Assembly: GCF_004358165.1 (NCBI RefSeq)
Contig: NZ_SMTG01000002.1
Span: forward strand, 1,674,001-1,738,000
Direction: 5' to 3'
From: Luteimonas terrae
Lineage (GTDB): Bacteria; Pseudomonadota; Gammaproteobacteria; Xanthomonadales; Xanthomonadaceae
Length of the DNA: 64,000 nt
Part shown: positions 36,016-46,476 of the stretch, piece by piece
Layout of the letters: each line of letters begins with the position of its first letter
Numbering within the stretch: the first letter of the stretch is position 1
Program-made: the position numbers and the translations under genes
Notes under the pieces: generated by a model
What the model saw: the letters and a program-made list of their open reading frames with translations, nothing else
Told to the model about the DNA's origin: nothing
Database searches by the model: none

Positions 36016-36924
36016 TCATCTCCGCCCGCGCGCGAACGCCGGCAGCCATGCGTCGCTGGCGGCGTCGCTGGACAGCGATTCGACGCTGACGCCGGCACGG
36101 CGCAGAGTCTGGACAGCCGCGTCGCGAGGTCCTTCGAACATGTCGCGCCAGCGCGCGCGCTGCGCGTCGGCCGACAGGTCCAGATCGATGCGTCCACCGG
36201 CCTGTGCGAAGCCCAGGCGCGCGCGCGGCGGCAGGCGTTCGACCGGATCGTCGAGCAGCAGGACCAGCCCATCGCAATGCGCGCCGACCGCTGCCCAGTC
36301 GCGCGCCGGGACCGCCGCAACGCTGGCGGCATCGGCAAGCACGACGAAACGCGCGCCGGGACGCAGCAGGCGCCGTGCATGGTCCATCGCCACGCCCAAG
36401 CCGGCGTCATCGGCGGACGGCGTGGCATACCACCGCGCGAGCGCGTGCAGGACGCGCAACGCGCCACGCATCCCGCTGCCCGGCGCGACCGGCGCTTCGC
36501 GGGTCGCCCCGCGCAAGGCCGCGATGCGATCCCCGTCGGCGGCGGCCGACCACGCGGCAACGGCACCGGCGCGCGCCGCCTGCGTGGACTTGAACCGCAC
36601 GCGCGTCCCGAAATAGAGCGCCGCGGCGGTATCGGCCACGATCAGCGTCACCCGCTCGCGCTCGCGCTGGAAGGTCTTGGTGTGCGGCCGCCCGGTCCGC
36701 GCCGTGACGCGCCAGTCGATGTGGCGCGCATCGTCGCCCGCAACGTAGTCGCGCGACTCGGCGTACTCCATGCCCTGCCCGCGTTGCGGCGACGGTGCCA
36801 ACGCACGCACTCCGCTGCGCGCACGCCGCACGGTGCCGCGCTGCCGCGCGAGCGGACGCAGCGCGACGAGCTCGGCCAGTGATGGCCGGATGCCTGGCGT
36901 CGTGTCCGCATCCGCCGGGTTCAC
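36016..36924 (-). CDS. DUF58 domain protein of the MoxR-Bat operon
   Basis: 302 residues. The DUF58 signature is clear near residues 45-85: GQGMEYAESRDYVAGDDARH followed by IDWRVTARTGRPHTK, then FQRERERVTLIVADTAAALYFG, the vWA-like strand of the domain. Unlike many DUF58 proteins it has no N-terminal TM helices. DUF58 proteins accompany MoxR ATPases and may act as adaptors. The ATG overlaps the moxR stop (ATGA). Confidence 0.93.
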   Translation of the reverse strand: MNPADADTTPGIRPSLAELVALRPLARQRGTVRRARSGVRALAPSPQRGQGMEYAESRDYVAGDDARHIDWRVTARTGRPHTKTFQRERERVTLIVADTAAALYFGTRVRFKSTQAARAGAVAAWSAAADGDRIAALRGATREAPVAPGSGMRGALRVLHALARWYATPSADDAGLGVAMDHARRLLRPGARFVVLADAASVAAVPARDWAAVGAHCDGLVLLLDDPVERLPPRARLGFAQAGGRIDLDLSADAQRARWRDMFEGPRDAAVQTLRRAGVSVESLSSDAASDAWLPAFARGRR

Positions 36925-37913
36925 GGCAGCGGCACCCGATCGAGCAGGGCCTGCACGAGCCGCTCGCCATCCCAGCCTTCGGCCGTCGCCTCGTAGCTGG
37001 GCAACACGCGGTGACGCAACACATCCGGCGCAACGCGCCGCACATCGTCGGGAGTGACGAAATCGCGTCCGGACAGCCAGGCCAGCGCGCGGGCGCAGCG
37101 TTCGAGCGCGATCGACCCGCGCGGACTCGCGCCCCAGGCGATCCGCGCCGCGAGCGATGCGTCGTAGCGGCCGGCGTCGCGCGAGGCCAGCACCAGCTCG
37201 ACCAGATAACGCTCGACCGCCGGCGCCATGTGCAAATCCAGCACCGCGCGACGCGCCTGGAACAGCAGATCCAAGGGCATACGCTCGACGGCCGCGTGCA
37301 CGTCATCGAGTTGCGCACGCGCGCGACGCCGCGCCAATTGCAGGATGCGCGCCTCGGTGTCGGCTTCCGGATAACCGACGCGCACGTGCATCAGGAACCG
37401 GTCGAGCTGCGCTTCAGGCAACGGAAACGTGCCCTCCTGCTCGATCGGGTTCTGCGTTGCCATGACCAGAAACAGGTCCGGCAGCCGGTAGGTTTCGCGA
37501 CCGACCGTGACCTGCCGCTCGCCCATTGCCTCCAGCAGGGCCGACTGCACCTTTGCCGGCGCCCGGTTGATCTCGTCGGCGAGCAGCAGCGGATGGAAGA
37601 TCGGCCCGGCTTGGAATTCGAAACGCCCGTCCTGCGGTCGCCAGATCTCGGTACCGGTCAGGTCGGCCGGCAGCAGATCGGGTGTGAACTGCACACGCGC
37701 GAATTCGGTATCCAGCCGCGCAGCCAGCGCGCGGATCGCCGTCGTCTTGGCCAGACCCGGCGCGCCCTCGACCAACAGGTGCCCGTCTGCCAGCAACGCA
37801 ACCAGCAGACGCTCGACCAGCGCCGCCTGCCCGATGATCTCCTCGGACAATGCGTCGCGCAGCGCCGCAAACCGCGCATGCAACGCAGCGCCAGCTTCGT
37901 CAGTCCGGTCCAT
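36921..37913 (-). CDS. moxR: MoxR family AAA+ ATPase
   Basis: 330-residue AAA+ chaperone-like ATPase, first gene of the Bat operon. Walker A GAPGLAKT at 50-57, Walker B LLLADEINRAPAKVQSALLEAMGE, sensor 1 ATQNP followed by IEQEGTFPLPEAQLDRFL, and sensor 2 GASPRGSIAL. ATG 37913 has GAGG 6 bases upstream; ATG 37919 overlaps that GAGG, so 37913 is preferred. MoxR proteins remodel vWA-domain partners, here presumably BatA and BatB. Confidence 0.94.
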   Translation of the reverse strand: MDRTDEAGAALHARFAALRDALSEEIIGQAALVERLLVALLADGHLLVEGAPGLAKTTAIRALAARLDTEFARVQFTPDLLPADLTGTEIWRPQDGRFEFQAGPIFHPLLLADEINRAPAKVQSALLEAMGERQVTVGRETYRLPDLFLVMATQNPIEQEGTFPLPEAQLDRFLMHVRVGYPEADTEARILQLARRRARAQLDDVHAAVERMPLDLLFQARRAVLDLHMAPAVERYLVELVLASRDAGRYDASLAARIAWGASPRGSIALERCARALAWLSGRDFVTPDDVRRVAPDVLRHRVLPSYEATAEGWDGERLVQALLDRVPLP

Positions 37914-38013
37914 CGCCATCCTCGTCACCGGCGCCCGTCGCGCCATGGCCCAGTTTGACCCGAACCCGCGCCAGTGGTTCACAACGCCAGCCAAACCGGT
38001 TCCCGCAAATGCG

Positions 38014-38035
38014 AACGGGGCCCGAAGGCCCCGTT
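38014..38035 (-). terminator. Terminator-like hairpin after pilQ with UUCG loop
   Basis: AACGGGGCC / GGCCCCGTT stem of 9 bp closing a TTCG tetraloop on the minus strand, 23 bases after the pilQ stop. No proper U-tract follows. Confidence 0.6.
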
Positions 38036-38057
38036 GCGCAAATCCCGAGCGCGCTGA

Positions 38058-39965
38058 TCAACCGACCGGTCGCTGCGCCACGCGCATGACCTTCGGGGTG
38101 ACGAAAATCAGCAACTCAGCCTTCGACTTTTCCCGACCTCGGCTCTTGAACAGATTGCCCAGGATCGGGATGTCCCCCAAGAACGGCACCTTGGACAAGG
38201 AGGATCGGTCGTTGAACTCGTAAACACCACCAATTGCAACTGTTTGGCCATCGTCTACCAACACGGCAGTAGTCACATTTCGCTTGCTGATCAGCGGAAC
38301 TTCGCCAGCCGCGTACGTAAGGTAATCAATGACTTCATCCTTTTTCACATCCATCGCAAGAAACACCCGCCCGTCGTTGGTGATCGTCGGCGTTACCTTC
38401 AATTCCAAGAGGACATCCTTGAACTGCACGGTGGGCACGTTGTTGCTCTGCCCACCAGTGACTGTCAGATAGCCAACTTCCTGGCCCTGACTGATCACAG
38501 CCTCGCGCTGGTTGCTGGTCACGATCCGGGGATTGGAGATCACCTCTCCCCGCTGCTCGGTCTGCAACGCTTGCAATTCGACAGCCCAATCGATGGTGTT
38601 GCCAAGAATCGTGAAACCAAGCGCCGGCGCCTCGATAGGTGTCGGCAGATTCACATTCAGCCCGCCTGGCGCGAAGGCGGTGGAACCTTCCGGCGCGACC
38701 AATGAGCCACCGACGTTCACACGTTCCTTGGTACCACTGACGCCAAAGCGCGCACCAAGATTTCTAGCGAAGGACTCGTTGGCGATGACAATGCGCGCTT
38801 CGATCACAACTTGATCCACAGGCTTGTCGAGCATGTTGACCAGACGGCGGACCTCGCTCACACGGTTCGGAATATCGATTACCAGCAGTGTGTTCGTGCG
38901 GCGATCGAAGCTGAGACTGCCGCGCGAGGACAGGAAGCCGCGCTGTTGTGAGGCGCCACCGGTGCCACCTCCAGAACTGCTCTTGCTCTCCTCTGTCAGC
39001 AGCTTCGCAATGTCTTCCGCATTGCCGTAGCTGATCGGGATGTACTCGGTGGTCATCTCCGCACGTTCTTCGATCGCCAGGCGCGCGTCTTCCTTGGCCT
39101 GCTCGAACGCGGCGATTTCGCTCTGCGGCGCAACCCAGACCACGTTGCCACTGCGACGCTTGTCGAGCGACTTGGCCTGCAGCACGATGTCCAGCGCCTG
39201 GTCCCAAGGCACATTCTGCAAGCGGAGCGTCACGTTGCCGACCACGCTGTCGCTGGCGACGATGTTGAGGTTCGACTCGTCGGCGATCAGCTGCAGCACC
39301 GTGCGCACCGGCACGTCCTGGAAGTTGAACGTCACAGGCGCGCCGCTGTAGCTGCGAACGTCAGAGACGGTCGCTGTTGCGGCCTGCCCCATCGTCGCCG
39401 CAGTCGTCGCTGCGCCCACCGCGCGCACCGGCGCCGGAAGCGCTGCCGGCGTCGCAGCCACGGCACCTCCGCGCGGCACGATTTCGACGATGTAGTCGCG
39501 ACCGCTCTGGTAGGCCATCGGCTCGAACTCGCCGCGCGCGCTGAGCACGACCTGTGGGCCTTCCGCACCCTGTCGCGCATCGATCCGCTGCACCGGTGTC
39601 GCGAAGTCGGTCACGTTGAGCGGACGCTGCAACGAACTCGGCAGCGTCGCGCCACCGAGATTGATGACGACATTGCCGCCCTGGGTCCTCAGATCAGGCG
39701 CGGCGCCATCGCCATCGAAGCGCAGCACCAGCTTGCCCGAGCCGCCGTCGCCGCGGCGGAAATCGATGTCGGTCACCGCAACCGCAGTCGGCTGCATGGC
39801 CGCGGTCGCGGCCTGGAGCATCGGCATCATCGACACGTGCGTCGGCGCCTGCGCCGCCTGCGCACCGCTGAACGTCGCCACCAGTCCAATGGCAAGACCG
39901 AGCGCGCCGGCACGCACCGAGTGCTTCCGGCCCGACTGCAGGCTTCCCGCTTTGCTCACGGTCAT
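38058..39965 (-). CDS. pilQ: Type IV pilus secretin PilQ
   Basis: Outer-membrane channel through which the pilus passes, 635 residues. Signal peptide (cleaved near AQA), one or two AMIN domains (about 60-160, binding peptidoglycan), an STN/N0 domain (FNFQDVPVRTVLQLIADESN), an N1 domain and the secretin barrel with VPLISKRNVTTAVLVDDGQT and VPFLGDIPILGNLFK near the C-terminus. ATG 39965 is supported by GAGGGG 7 bases upstream; ATG codons at 39983-39980 overlap pilP. The 3' part (about 38.08-38.88 kb) is noticeably poorer in GC than the 5' part. Final gene of pilMNOPQ. Confidence 0.96.
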   Translation of the reverse strand: MTVSKAGSLQSGRKHSVRAGALGLAIGLVATFSGAQAAQAPTHVSMMPMLQAATAAMQPTAVAVTDIDFRRGDGGSGKLVLRFDGDGAAPDLRTQGGNVVINLGGATLPSSLQRPLNVTDFATPVQRIDARQGAEGPQVVLSARGEFEPMAYQSGRDYIVEIVPRGGAVAATPAALPAPVRAVGAATTAATMGQAATATVSDVRSYSGAPVTFNFQDVPVRTVLQLIADESNLNIVASDSVVGNVTLRLQNVPWDQALDIVLQAKSLDKRRSGNVVWVAPQSEIAAFEQAKEDARLAIEERAEMTTEYIPISYGNAEDIAKLLTEESKSSSGGGTGGASQQRGFLSSRGSLSFDRRTNTLLVIDIPNRVSEVRRLVNMLDKPVDQVVIEARIVIANESFARNLGARFGVSGTKERVNVGGSLVAPEGSTAFAPGGLNVNLPTPIEAPALGFTILGNTIDWAVELQALQTEQRGEVISNPRIVTSNQREAVISQGQEVGYLTVTGGQSNNVPTVQFKDVLLELKVTPTITNDGRVFLAMDVKKDEVIDYLTYAAGEVPLISKRNVTTAVLVDDGQTVAIGGVYEFNDRSSLSKVPFLGDIPILGNLFKSRGREKSKAELLIFVTPKVMRVAQRPVG

Positions 39966-39979
39966 GTTGCTTCCCCTCA

Positions 39980-40522
39980 TCATTGTTCGTTCAGCGCGAG
40001 CGAAGCCGGGCGCTCCAGCCAGCCACCGGCACCATCGGGCACCAGCTCCACGAGCTCGATGCGATTCTCGTTGACCGATGTGACACGGCCATCGTTCTGA
40101 CCCAGGTAGTTGCCCGGGCTAATGCGGTAGGTCACCTTGTCCGGCGCGAGGACCAGCCCGACGATGCGACCGCCGGTTCCGATCGTGCCGACCATGGACA
40201 TGCTGTCGAGCGGATACTGCTCGGTGATCTCCTTGCGACGGTTCGAGTCCGGACGCGGGCCACTGCCACCGGAGTCATCGGTGAACGCGTTGCTGAAGGG
40301 ATCGCGGATCCCTTGGGCGGAATACTCGAATGTTTCGAACTGCTGCATCACCGGCAGAGGCTCCAGCGGAGGCGCCGGACGTTGCTTGACCTCTTCGGCC
40401 CAGGCCTCGAGATTGGGCGCCTCACCCGGCTCGCTGGTCACGCCACGTCCGCAACCCGCGACGGCGAGCGTGACCGCGAGCACAGCCACACCTCGCAGAA
40501 TCATTCCGTTTCCTGCAGCCAT
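39980..40522 (-). CDS. pilP: Type IV pilus inner-membrane lipoprotein PilP
   Basis: 180 residues with lipobox LAVAGC (lipidated Cys24), a flexible acidic/Pro linker and a C-terminal beta-sandwich (MVGTIGTGGRIVGLVLAPDK, YRISPGNYLGQNDGRVTSV) typical of PilP. It links PilN/PilO in the inner membrane to the PilQ secretin. GTG 40525 and ATG 40522 both follow GGAGG, and ATG 40504 has AGGA; I prefer ATG 40522, which overlaps the pilO stop as TGATG. The lipobox is kept with any of them. Confidence 0.93.
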   Translation of the reverse strand: MAAGNGMILRGVAVLAVTLAVAGCGRGVTSEPGEAPNLEAWAEEVKQRPAPPLEPLPVMQQFETFEYSAQGIRDPFSNAFTDDSGGSGPRPDSNRRKEITEQYPLDSMSMVGTIGTGGRIVGLVLAPDKVTYRISPGNYLGQNDGRVTSVNENRIELVELVPDGAGGWLERPASLALNEQ

Positions 40523-41193
40523 CACTGCGCCCCCTCCGTCGCCTGCGCGGTCTGCGCCTGTGCGGCGGTCTCTTCCTCGTCGAGGTAGCGATAGGTCTTC
40601 ACAGTGCCCGACAACTCGAGGCTGGAGTTTGGACCAATGGCCGCCAGACCATCCGCGCCGCCGCTGCGCGGCTTCAGCGAGATGTCGTGCATCGTCATGA
40701 TGACCACGCGCGGCAGCGAGGCCACACCGCTGACGAATGCGCCGAACTGGTGGTACGTGCCGACCATGCGCAGCGCGATCGGCTGCTCGGCATAGAACTC
40801 GCGTGGAACCTCCTCGCCCGGCTTGAACAGGTCGTTCTGGATACCGGTCGCGATCGCGGTCTGCGAGATGTCGACGATCAGGTCGGGCATTTCGGTCTTG
40901 CTCGGCAGCTGCCGCAGCATCTGCTGGAGCTGCTGCTCCATCTGCGCGAGCTGCTGCTTGAGCGGCTCGAGATTGGCGGCCTTGCCCTGCTTGGTCTCGA
41001 ACTCGCTGCGCAGCGTGGATTCCTGCGACTCCAGGTTCGTCAGCTCATCGCCCTTCTCGCGAGTGATGACGTACCAGAGCAGGAAGAAGATCAGCAGGCC
41101 GATCAGGATGCAGGCGCCGATCTTGTACTCGCGCGGCCACGAGCCGGTGTTGTTGAGGTCGAGCTCACGCAGCGACATCTTCTTCTTGCTCAC
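40522..41193 (-). CDS. pilO: Type IV pilus alignment protein PilO
   Basis: 223 residues: cytoplasmic tail, one TM helix (about 24-44), a coiled coil (about 48-100, QQLAQMEQQLQQMLRQLPS) and a ferredoxin-like periplasmic domain with MVGTYHQFGAFVSGVASLPR. It pairs with PilN to form the inner-membrane alignment complex. The Ala/Gln-rich C-terminal tail is variable. Its ATG overlaps the pilN stop (ATGA). Confidence 0.94.
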   Translation of the reverse strand: MSKKKMSLRELDLNNTGSWPREYKIGACILIGLLIFFLLWYVITREKGDELTNLESQESTLRSEFETKQGKAANLEPLKQQLAQMEQQLQQMLRQLPSKTEMPDLIVDISQTAIATGIQNDLFKPGEEVPREFYAEQPIALRMVGTYHQFGAFVSGVASLPRVVIMTMHDISLKPRSGGADGLAAIGPNSSLELSGTVKTYRYLDEEETAAQAQTAQATEGAQ

Positions 41194-41842
41194 GACGCGG
41201 CTCCTTCGGCGGCGGGCGCGACGACGGGCGCGGCGTCCGGTGCGGTCGCGTCCACCGGCGCGGCGGGATCGGTGCCTTCGGCCGCGGCGGCTTCCTTCGC
41301 GGCCGGCGTCGACAGCTGCACGCTCAGGGTGAACGCATACGGCAGACCCGGGACGCCGTCACGCGCTTCGATCACCGACAGCTGCGGGCTGGTCATCCAG
41401 CCGGAGCTGTCGAGGGCGCGCATGTAGGTACTGACGCGGGCATTGGACTGCGAGCGGCCCTCGAGCGTCAGCGTCTGGCCTTCCTGCTTGAGCGAGGTCA
41501 GCAGCACGCCATCGGGAATCGTGCGCACCAGCTGGTCGAACAGGTGCACCATCTGCGAGCGGTTGCCCTGCAGTTCCTCGATCACCGCCTTGCGCGCCAG
41601 CAGGCGTGCACGCTGCGATTCGAGCGCGTCGATTTCGGTGATCTGCGTATCCACCGCGGCGATCTGCTGCTGCAGGAACGCGTTGCGTTCGTTCTGCCCG
41701 TCGATCTGCGCGTTGTAGTACATGTTGACGAGGAACCACAGCGCCACGCCGGCCGCCGCAGCGATGCCGACCATGACGCCGAATTCCTTCTGCCGCTGCT
41801 TGCGTCGCTCCGCGCGCCACGGGAGGAGATTGATCCTGGACA

Positions 41843-41843
<1 letters not shown>
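41190..41843 (-). CDS. pilN: Type IV pilus assembly protein PilN
   Basis: 217 residues. The conserved cytoplasmic start MSRINLLPWRAERRKQRQKE is the PilM-binding motif; a TM helix (about 24-42) and coiled coil (about 50-95) lead to a small ferredoxin-like domain (VLLTSLKQEGQTLTLEGRSQ). A Pro/Ala-rich tail closes the protein. The ATG shares a base with the pilM stop (TGATG). Confidence 0.95.
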
Positions 41844-42952
<1,109 letters not shown>

Positions 42953-42953
42953 T

Positions 42954-42982
42954 TAAATAACGGACTTTCCGGGCATTGGCAA
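42954..42982 (-). promoter_or_regulatory. Putative sigma70 promoter of pilMNOPQ
   Basis: On the minus strand TTGCCA (42982-42977), a 17-base spacer and TATTTA (42959-42954), 53 bases upstream of the pilM GTG. Spacing and both hexamers are close to consensus, and the element sits in an AT-richer stretch of the 204-base pilM-mrcA gap. Confidence 0.5.
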
Positions 42983-43105
42983 CACGCGCCTTCGATCCCG
43001 GCAAGCTGAACAGCGCGCAGCCTACACTGCCCGGATGTCCCTGCAAGGCGCGTACCGCACCGGCGCGGCGGCGTCTCCCGATCGCCTCCCCTATACTCCG
43101 CCGCC

Positions 43106-45655
43106 ATGAGCCCAGCCCCCGCGACGACGTCCAAGCCCCGCCCTTCCCGCTTCCGCCGCTTCGTGCGCTGGAGCCTGATCCTGATGCTGGTGCTCGGTCT
43201 GCTGGGCGCGATCACCGGCGGCATTCTCTATGCGGCCGTGGCGTCGAAGCTGCCCGATGTCGAAGCGCTGCGCGATATCGAGATGCAGGAGCCGATGTAC
43301 GTCTATGCCAAGGACGGCCGGCTGATCGCCCTGTTCGGCGAGACCCGGCGCTACCCGGTCAAGATCGCCGACGTGCCCGACCGCCTGAAGCAGGCCTTTC
43401 TCGCCACCGAGGACGCGCGCTTCTACGAGCACGGCGGCATCGACTACCGCGGCGTGGGTCGCGCGCTGTGGCTGCTGGCGACGACCAACGACCGCCGCGT
43501 GCCGGGCGGTTCGACGATCACCCAGCAGGTGGCGCGCCAGTTCTTCCTGAGCTCGGAGTACAGCTTCACCCGCAAGTTCGCTGAGATGCTGCTCGCGCGG
43601 AAGATGGAGCAGAACCTCAGCAAGGACGAGATCTTCGAGCTCTATCTCAACAAGAGCTTCTTCGGTAACCGCGCCTACGGCGTGGCCGCTGCGGCCGAGT
43701 TCTACTACGGCAAGACCCTGGCCGAACTCGATCTCGACGAGATGGCCTCGCTGGCCGCGATCCCCAAATTCCCCTCCAGCGGCAACCCGATCAGCAATCC
43801 CGAACGCGCCAAGGAACGCCGCGACGTCTACGTGCTCGCGCGCATGCAGGAGCTGGGCTACATCAGCGCGCAGGAAGCCGCGGCGGCGCGCGCGGTCGAG
43901 ATGCACGCCAGCCCGCACGAGCGCCCGATCGAGGTCTTCGCACCTTACGTGGCCGAAATGGTGCGTCTGGAGATGGTCGCCCGTTACGGCGGCGACGTGC
44001 TGACCCGCGGCTACCACGTCACCACGACGATCGACCCCACCATGCAGGCCGCGGCCGAGCTGGCCGTGCGCAACGGGCTGTCGACCTACGATCATCGTCA
44101 TGGCTGGACCAAGCCCGCCGAGACCTTCGAACTGGCGGCCGCTGAAGACGCCGCGACCACGGCGCGTCGCCTGCGCGGCGTCGCGCCACAGGGCGGCCTG
44201 CTGCCGGCGATCGTCGTGCGCAGCGGCGACGGCACGGCCGACGTGGTGCTGGCCGACGGCAGCACGGTGACGCTCGACGCCTCGACCAGCCGCTGGACCG
44301 GCAAGAATCCGGCCGCCCTGCTGACGCGTGGCGATCTGACCCGCGTGCGCCGCATCGAAACGCCTGCCAAGGCGCCTGCCGACACCGCGCCCGAGGACAT
44401 GCCGCCGCCGACGGTCAGCTGGCAGCTCGACCAGCTGCCGCGCGCGCAGTCCACGCTGGTGTCGATGGAGCCGGACGACGGTGCGGTGCGCGCATTGATC
44501 GGCGGCTACAGCTTCGCGGGCAGCAATTTCAATCGTGCGACCCAGTCGCGTCGCCAGCCGGGCTCGAGCTTCAAGCCTTTCATCTTCGCCGCGTCCTTCG
44601 AGAAGGGCTTCAATCCCGCGTCGATCGTGCTCGATGCGCCCGTGCTGTTCCGCATGCGCCGCGGCCAGGACTGGCGTCCGCAGAATTCCGACGGCCGGTT
44701 CGTCGGACCGATGCGCCTGCGAGAAGCGCTGGTGCAGTCGCGCAACCTGGTCGCGGTCCGTCTGCTCGATGCGATCGGCGTCGACTATGCGCGCCGCTAC
44801 ATCAGCCACTTCGGCTTCGAGGAATCGCAGCTGCCGCCGAATCTGTCGATCGCGCTCGGCACACCGTCGCTGACGCCGCTGGACGTGACCCGCGGTTACG
44901 CGGTGTTCTCCAATGGCGGCTTCCGGGTCACGCCGTGGTTCATCGACGAGGTCCGTGACCGCGAAGGCACGCTGGTCTTCAAGGAGAACGCTGCGCGCGC
45001 CTGCCGCGGTTGCGACGGCAGCGGCACGCCCGGCCAGTCGTCGACGCCAACGCACGTGGTGGACGGCTTCAATCTCGGCCCGGCGGCCGAGAAGCGCGAG
45101 GTCACCGCTGCGCCGGTCGAGGCAGCCCCCGAACCCGAGCCGCGTGCCGACGGTGCCGCGCCGGTCATGGCGCCGCGCGCGATCGACGAGCGCGTCGCCT
45201 ACCAGATGATCTCGATGATGCGCGACGTCGTGCGTCGCGGCACCGGCACCGCCGCGCGCGTGCTGGAACGCGAAGACGTCGGCGGCAAGACCGGTTCGAC
45301 CAACGAGCACCGTGACGCCTGGTTCTCCGGCTTCGGTGGCAATCTGGTGACCTCGGTGTGGGTCGGTCGCGACGACAACCGCTCGCTCGGCTATCGCGAG
45401 TACGGCGGTCGCGCGGCGCTGCCGATCTGGATCGATTTTATGCGGGTCGCGCTCGAAGGCGTTCCGGAAGCCTCGAACGAGCCGCCGGAAGGCATGGTGC
45501 GGGTCGCGGTCACCGCCGGCGGTCGCCTGCTGCCGACGACTTCGGACGGGGGCATCATCGAGTACGTGAAGGCCGAAGATCTCGAGCGGATGGAATCCGA
45601 GATCGATCTGCAGATCGACGACGTGCCGGCCGAGGAAGCGTTCGACATCTTCTGA
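43106..45655 (+). CDS. mrcA: Penicillin-binding protein 1A (bifunctional transglycosylase/transpeptidase)
   Basis: Class A PBP of 849 residues. Cytoplasmic tail, TM helix (about 23-45), GT51 domain with catalytic E102 in [11 protein letters not shown] and [12 protein letters not shown], an OB-like insertion (about 330-430), and transpeptidase domain with S487 in GSSFKP, SRN ([12 protein letters not shown]) as the SxN motif and KTGSTNE. The insertion and the divergent pilM neighbour are typical of PBP1A. No Shine-Dalgarno is visible and TATACT lies only 8 bases before the ATG, so the transcript may be nearly leaderless. Confidence 0.96.
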   Translation: MSPAPATTSKPRPSRFRRFVRWSLILMLVLGLLGAITGGILYAAVASKLPDVEALRDIEMQEPMYVYAKDGRLIALFGETRRYPVKIADVPDRLKQAFLATEDARFYEHGGIDYRGVGRALWLLATTNDRRVPGGSTITQQVARQFFLSSEYSFTRKFAEMLLARKMEQNLSKDEIFELYLNKSFFGNRAYGVAAAAEFYYGKTLAELDLDEMASLAAIPKFPSSGNPISNPERAKERRDVYVLARMQELGYISAQEAAAARAVEMHASPHERPIEVFAPYVAEMVRLEMVARYGGDVLTRGYHVTTTIDPTMQAAAELAVRNGLSTYDHRHGWTKPAETFELAAAEDAATTARRLRGVAPQGGLLPAIVVRSGDGTADVVLADGSTVTLDASTSRWTGKNPAALLTRGDLTRVRRIETPAKAPADTAPEDMPPPTVSWQLDQLPRAQSTLVSMEPDDGAVRALIGGYSFAGSNFNRATQSRRQPGSSFKPFIFAASFEKGFNPASIVLDAPVLFRMRRGQDWRPQNSDGRFVGPMRLREALVQSRNLVAVRLLDAIGVDYARRYISHFGFEESQLPPNLSIALGTPSLTPLDVTRGYAVFSNGGFRVTPWFIDEVRDREGTLVFKENAARACRGCDGSGTPGQSSTPTHVVDGFNLGPAAEKREVTAAPVEAAPEPEPRADGAAPVMAPRAIDERVAYQMISMMRDVVRRGTGTAARVLEREDVGGKTGSTNEHRDAWFSGFGGNLVTSVWVGRDDNRSLGYREYGGRAALPIWIDFMRVALEGVPEASNEPPEGMVRVAVTAGGRLLPTTSDGGIIEYVKAEDLERMESEIDLQIDDVPAEEAFDIF

Positions 45656-45664
45656 TGCCCGAGG

Positions 45665-45684
45665 CGGCAGCCTCCGCGCTGCCG
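45665..45684 (+). terminator. Hairpin after mrcA
   Basis: CGGCAGC / GCTGCCG stem of 7 bp with a 6-base loop, 9 bases after the mrcA stop. No T-run; weak terminator candidate. Confidence 0.35.
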
Positions 45685-45801
45685 CTGCCAGTCGCCTTGC
45701 GCATCGCCTCTAAGCGTCAGCCGTCCTGGTCGCCCGACGTGCATTGACCCGTCACGCCACCGGCGTAGAGTCGTGACAGGTGATCGACAGGGGACGATGC
45801 G

Positions 45802-46434
45802 ATGCATCGCGCACAGCAACACGCGGACACCCGGACCCGCGAACGCCGGCACCGCGTCGCCCACGAAGCTGCACGCATGATGGCCGAAGGCGGCATCCGC
45901 GATTTCCACCAGGCCAAGCTCAAGGCCGCGAGTCGCCTCGGCATCCACGACGACGCTTCGCTGCCGCGCAATCGCGAGATCGAGGACGCGCTCCGCGAAC
46001 ACCAGCGCCTGTTCGTCGGCGCGCGTCAGGCCGATGCGGTGCGTATTCGCCGCGAGGCAGCCGTGCAGGCACTGGGATTCTTCGAGCCGTTCGCACCGCG
46101 ACTGGTCGGCCCCGTCCTCGAAGGGACGGCGGACGATCATTCCGCCGTGACCCTGCATCTGCACACCGACGACGCCAGCGCGGTCGCCCGCTTTCTCGAC
46201 GACCACGGCATTCCGGCCGAAGGCCGCATGCGGCGCCTGCGCCTGGACCGCCAACGGACCGGCGACTTCGATGTCTGGGTCTTCACCGCCGACGGTCTGA
46301 CCTTCGATCTAACGGTGTTGCCGGAGGCCGTGCTGCGCCAGGCACCTTTGTCTGCGGTCGACGAGAAGCCGATGCGCCGCGCCTCGCACGCGCAGCTCGA
46401 GCGCCTGATCGCGCTGGAGCACGGCGCCGAGTGA
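45802..46434 (+). CDS. Conserved hypothetical protein, possibly nucleotidyltransferase-like
   Basis: 210 residues, no signal peptide or TM segment, so cytosolic. The N-terminal half is helical and basic (MMAEGGIRDFHQAKLKAASR), the middle has FEPFAPRLVGPVLEGTADDH and the C-terminal half alternates strands and helices (VTLHLHTDDASAVARFLDDH; DFDVWVFTADGLTFDLTVL). The LVGPVLEGTA strand-turn could be read as the start of a nucleotidyltransferase-type fold, but the usual GS and DxD residues are not evident. AGGGG lies 8 bases before ATG 45802. Monocistronic, with a hairpin terminator downstream. I do not recognise its function. Confidence 0.8.
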   Translation: MHRAQQHADTRTRERRHRVAHEAARMMAEGGIRDFHQAKLKAASRLGIHDDASLPRNREIEDALREHQRLFVGARQADAVRIRREAAVQALGFFEPFAPRLVGPVLEGTADDHSAVTLHLHTDDASAVARFLDDHGIPAEGRMRRLRLDRQRTGDFDVWVFTADGLTFDLTVLPEAVLRQAPLSAVDEKPMRRASHAQLERLIALEHGAE

Positions 46435-46439
46435 TAACA

Positions 46440-46459
46440 CGCGCTCCTTCGGGAGCGCG
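46440..46459. terminator. UUCG-loop hairpin between convergent genes
   Basis: CGCGCTCC / GGAGCGCG stem of 8 bp with a TTCG loop on the + strand, 6 bases after the stop of the gene at 45802 and 18 bases from the 3' end of the opposing gene. No U-tract. Confidence 0.6.
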
Positions 46460-46476
46460 CGCCTCCTTGCTTGCGA

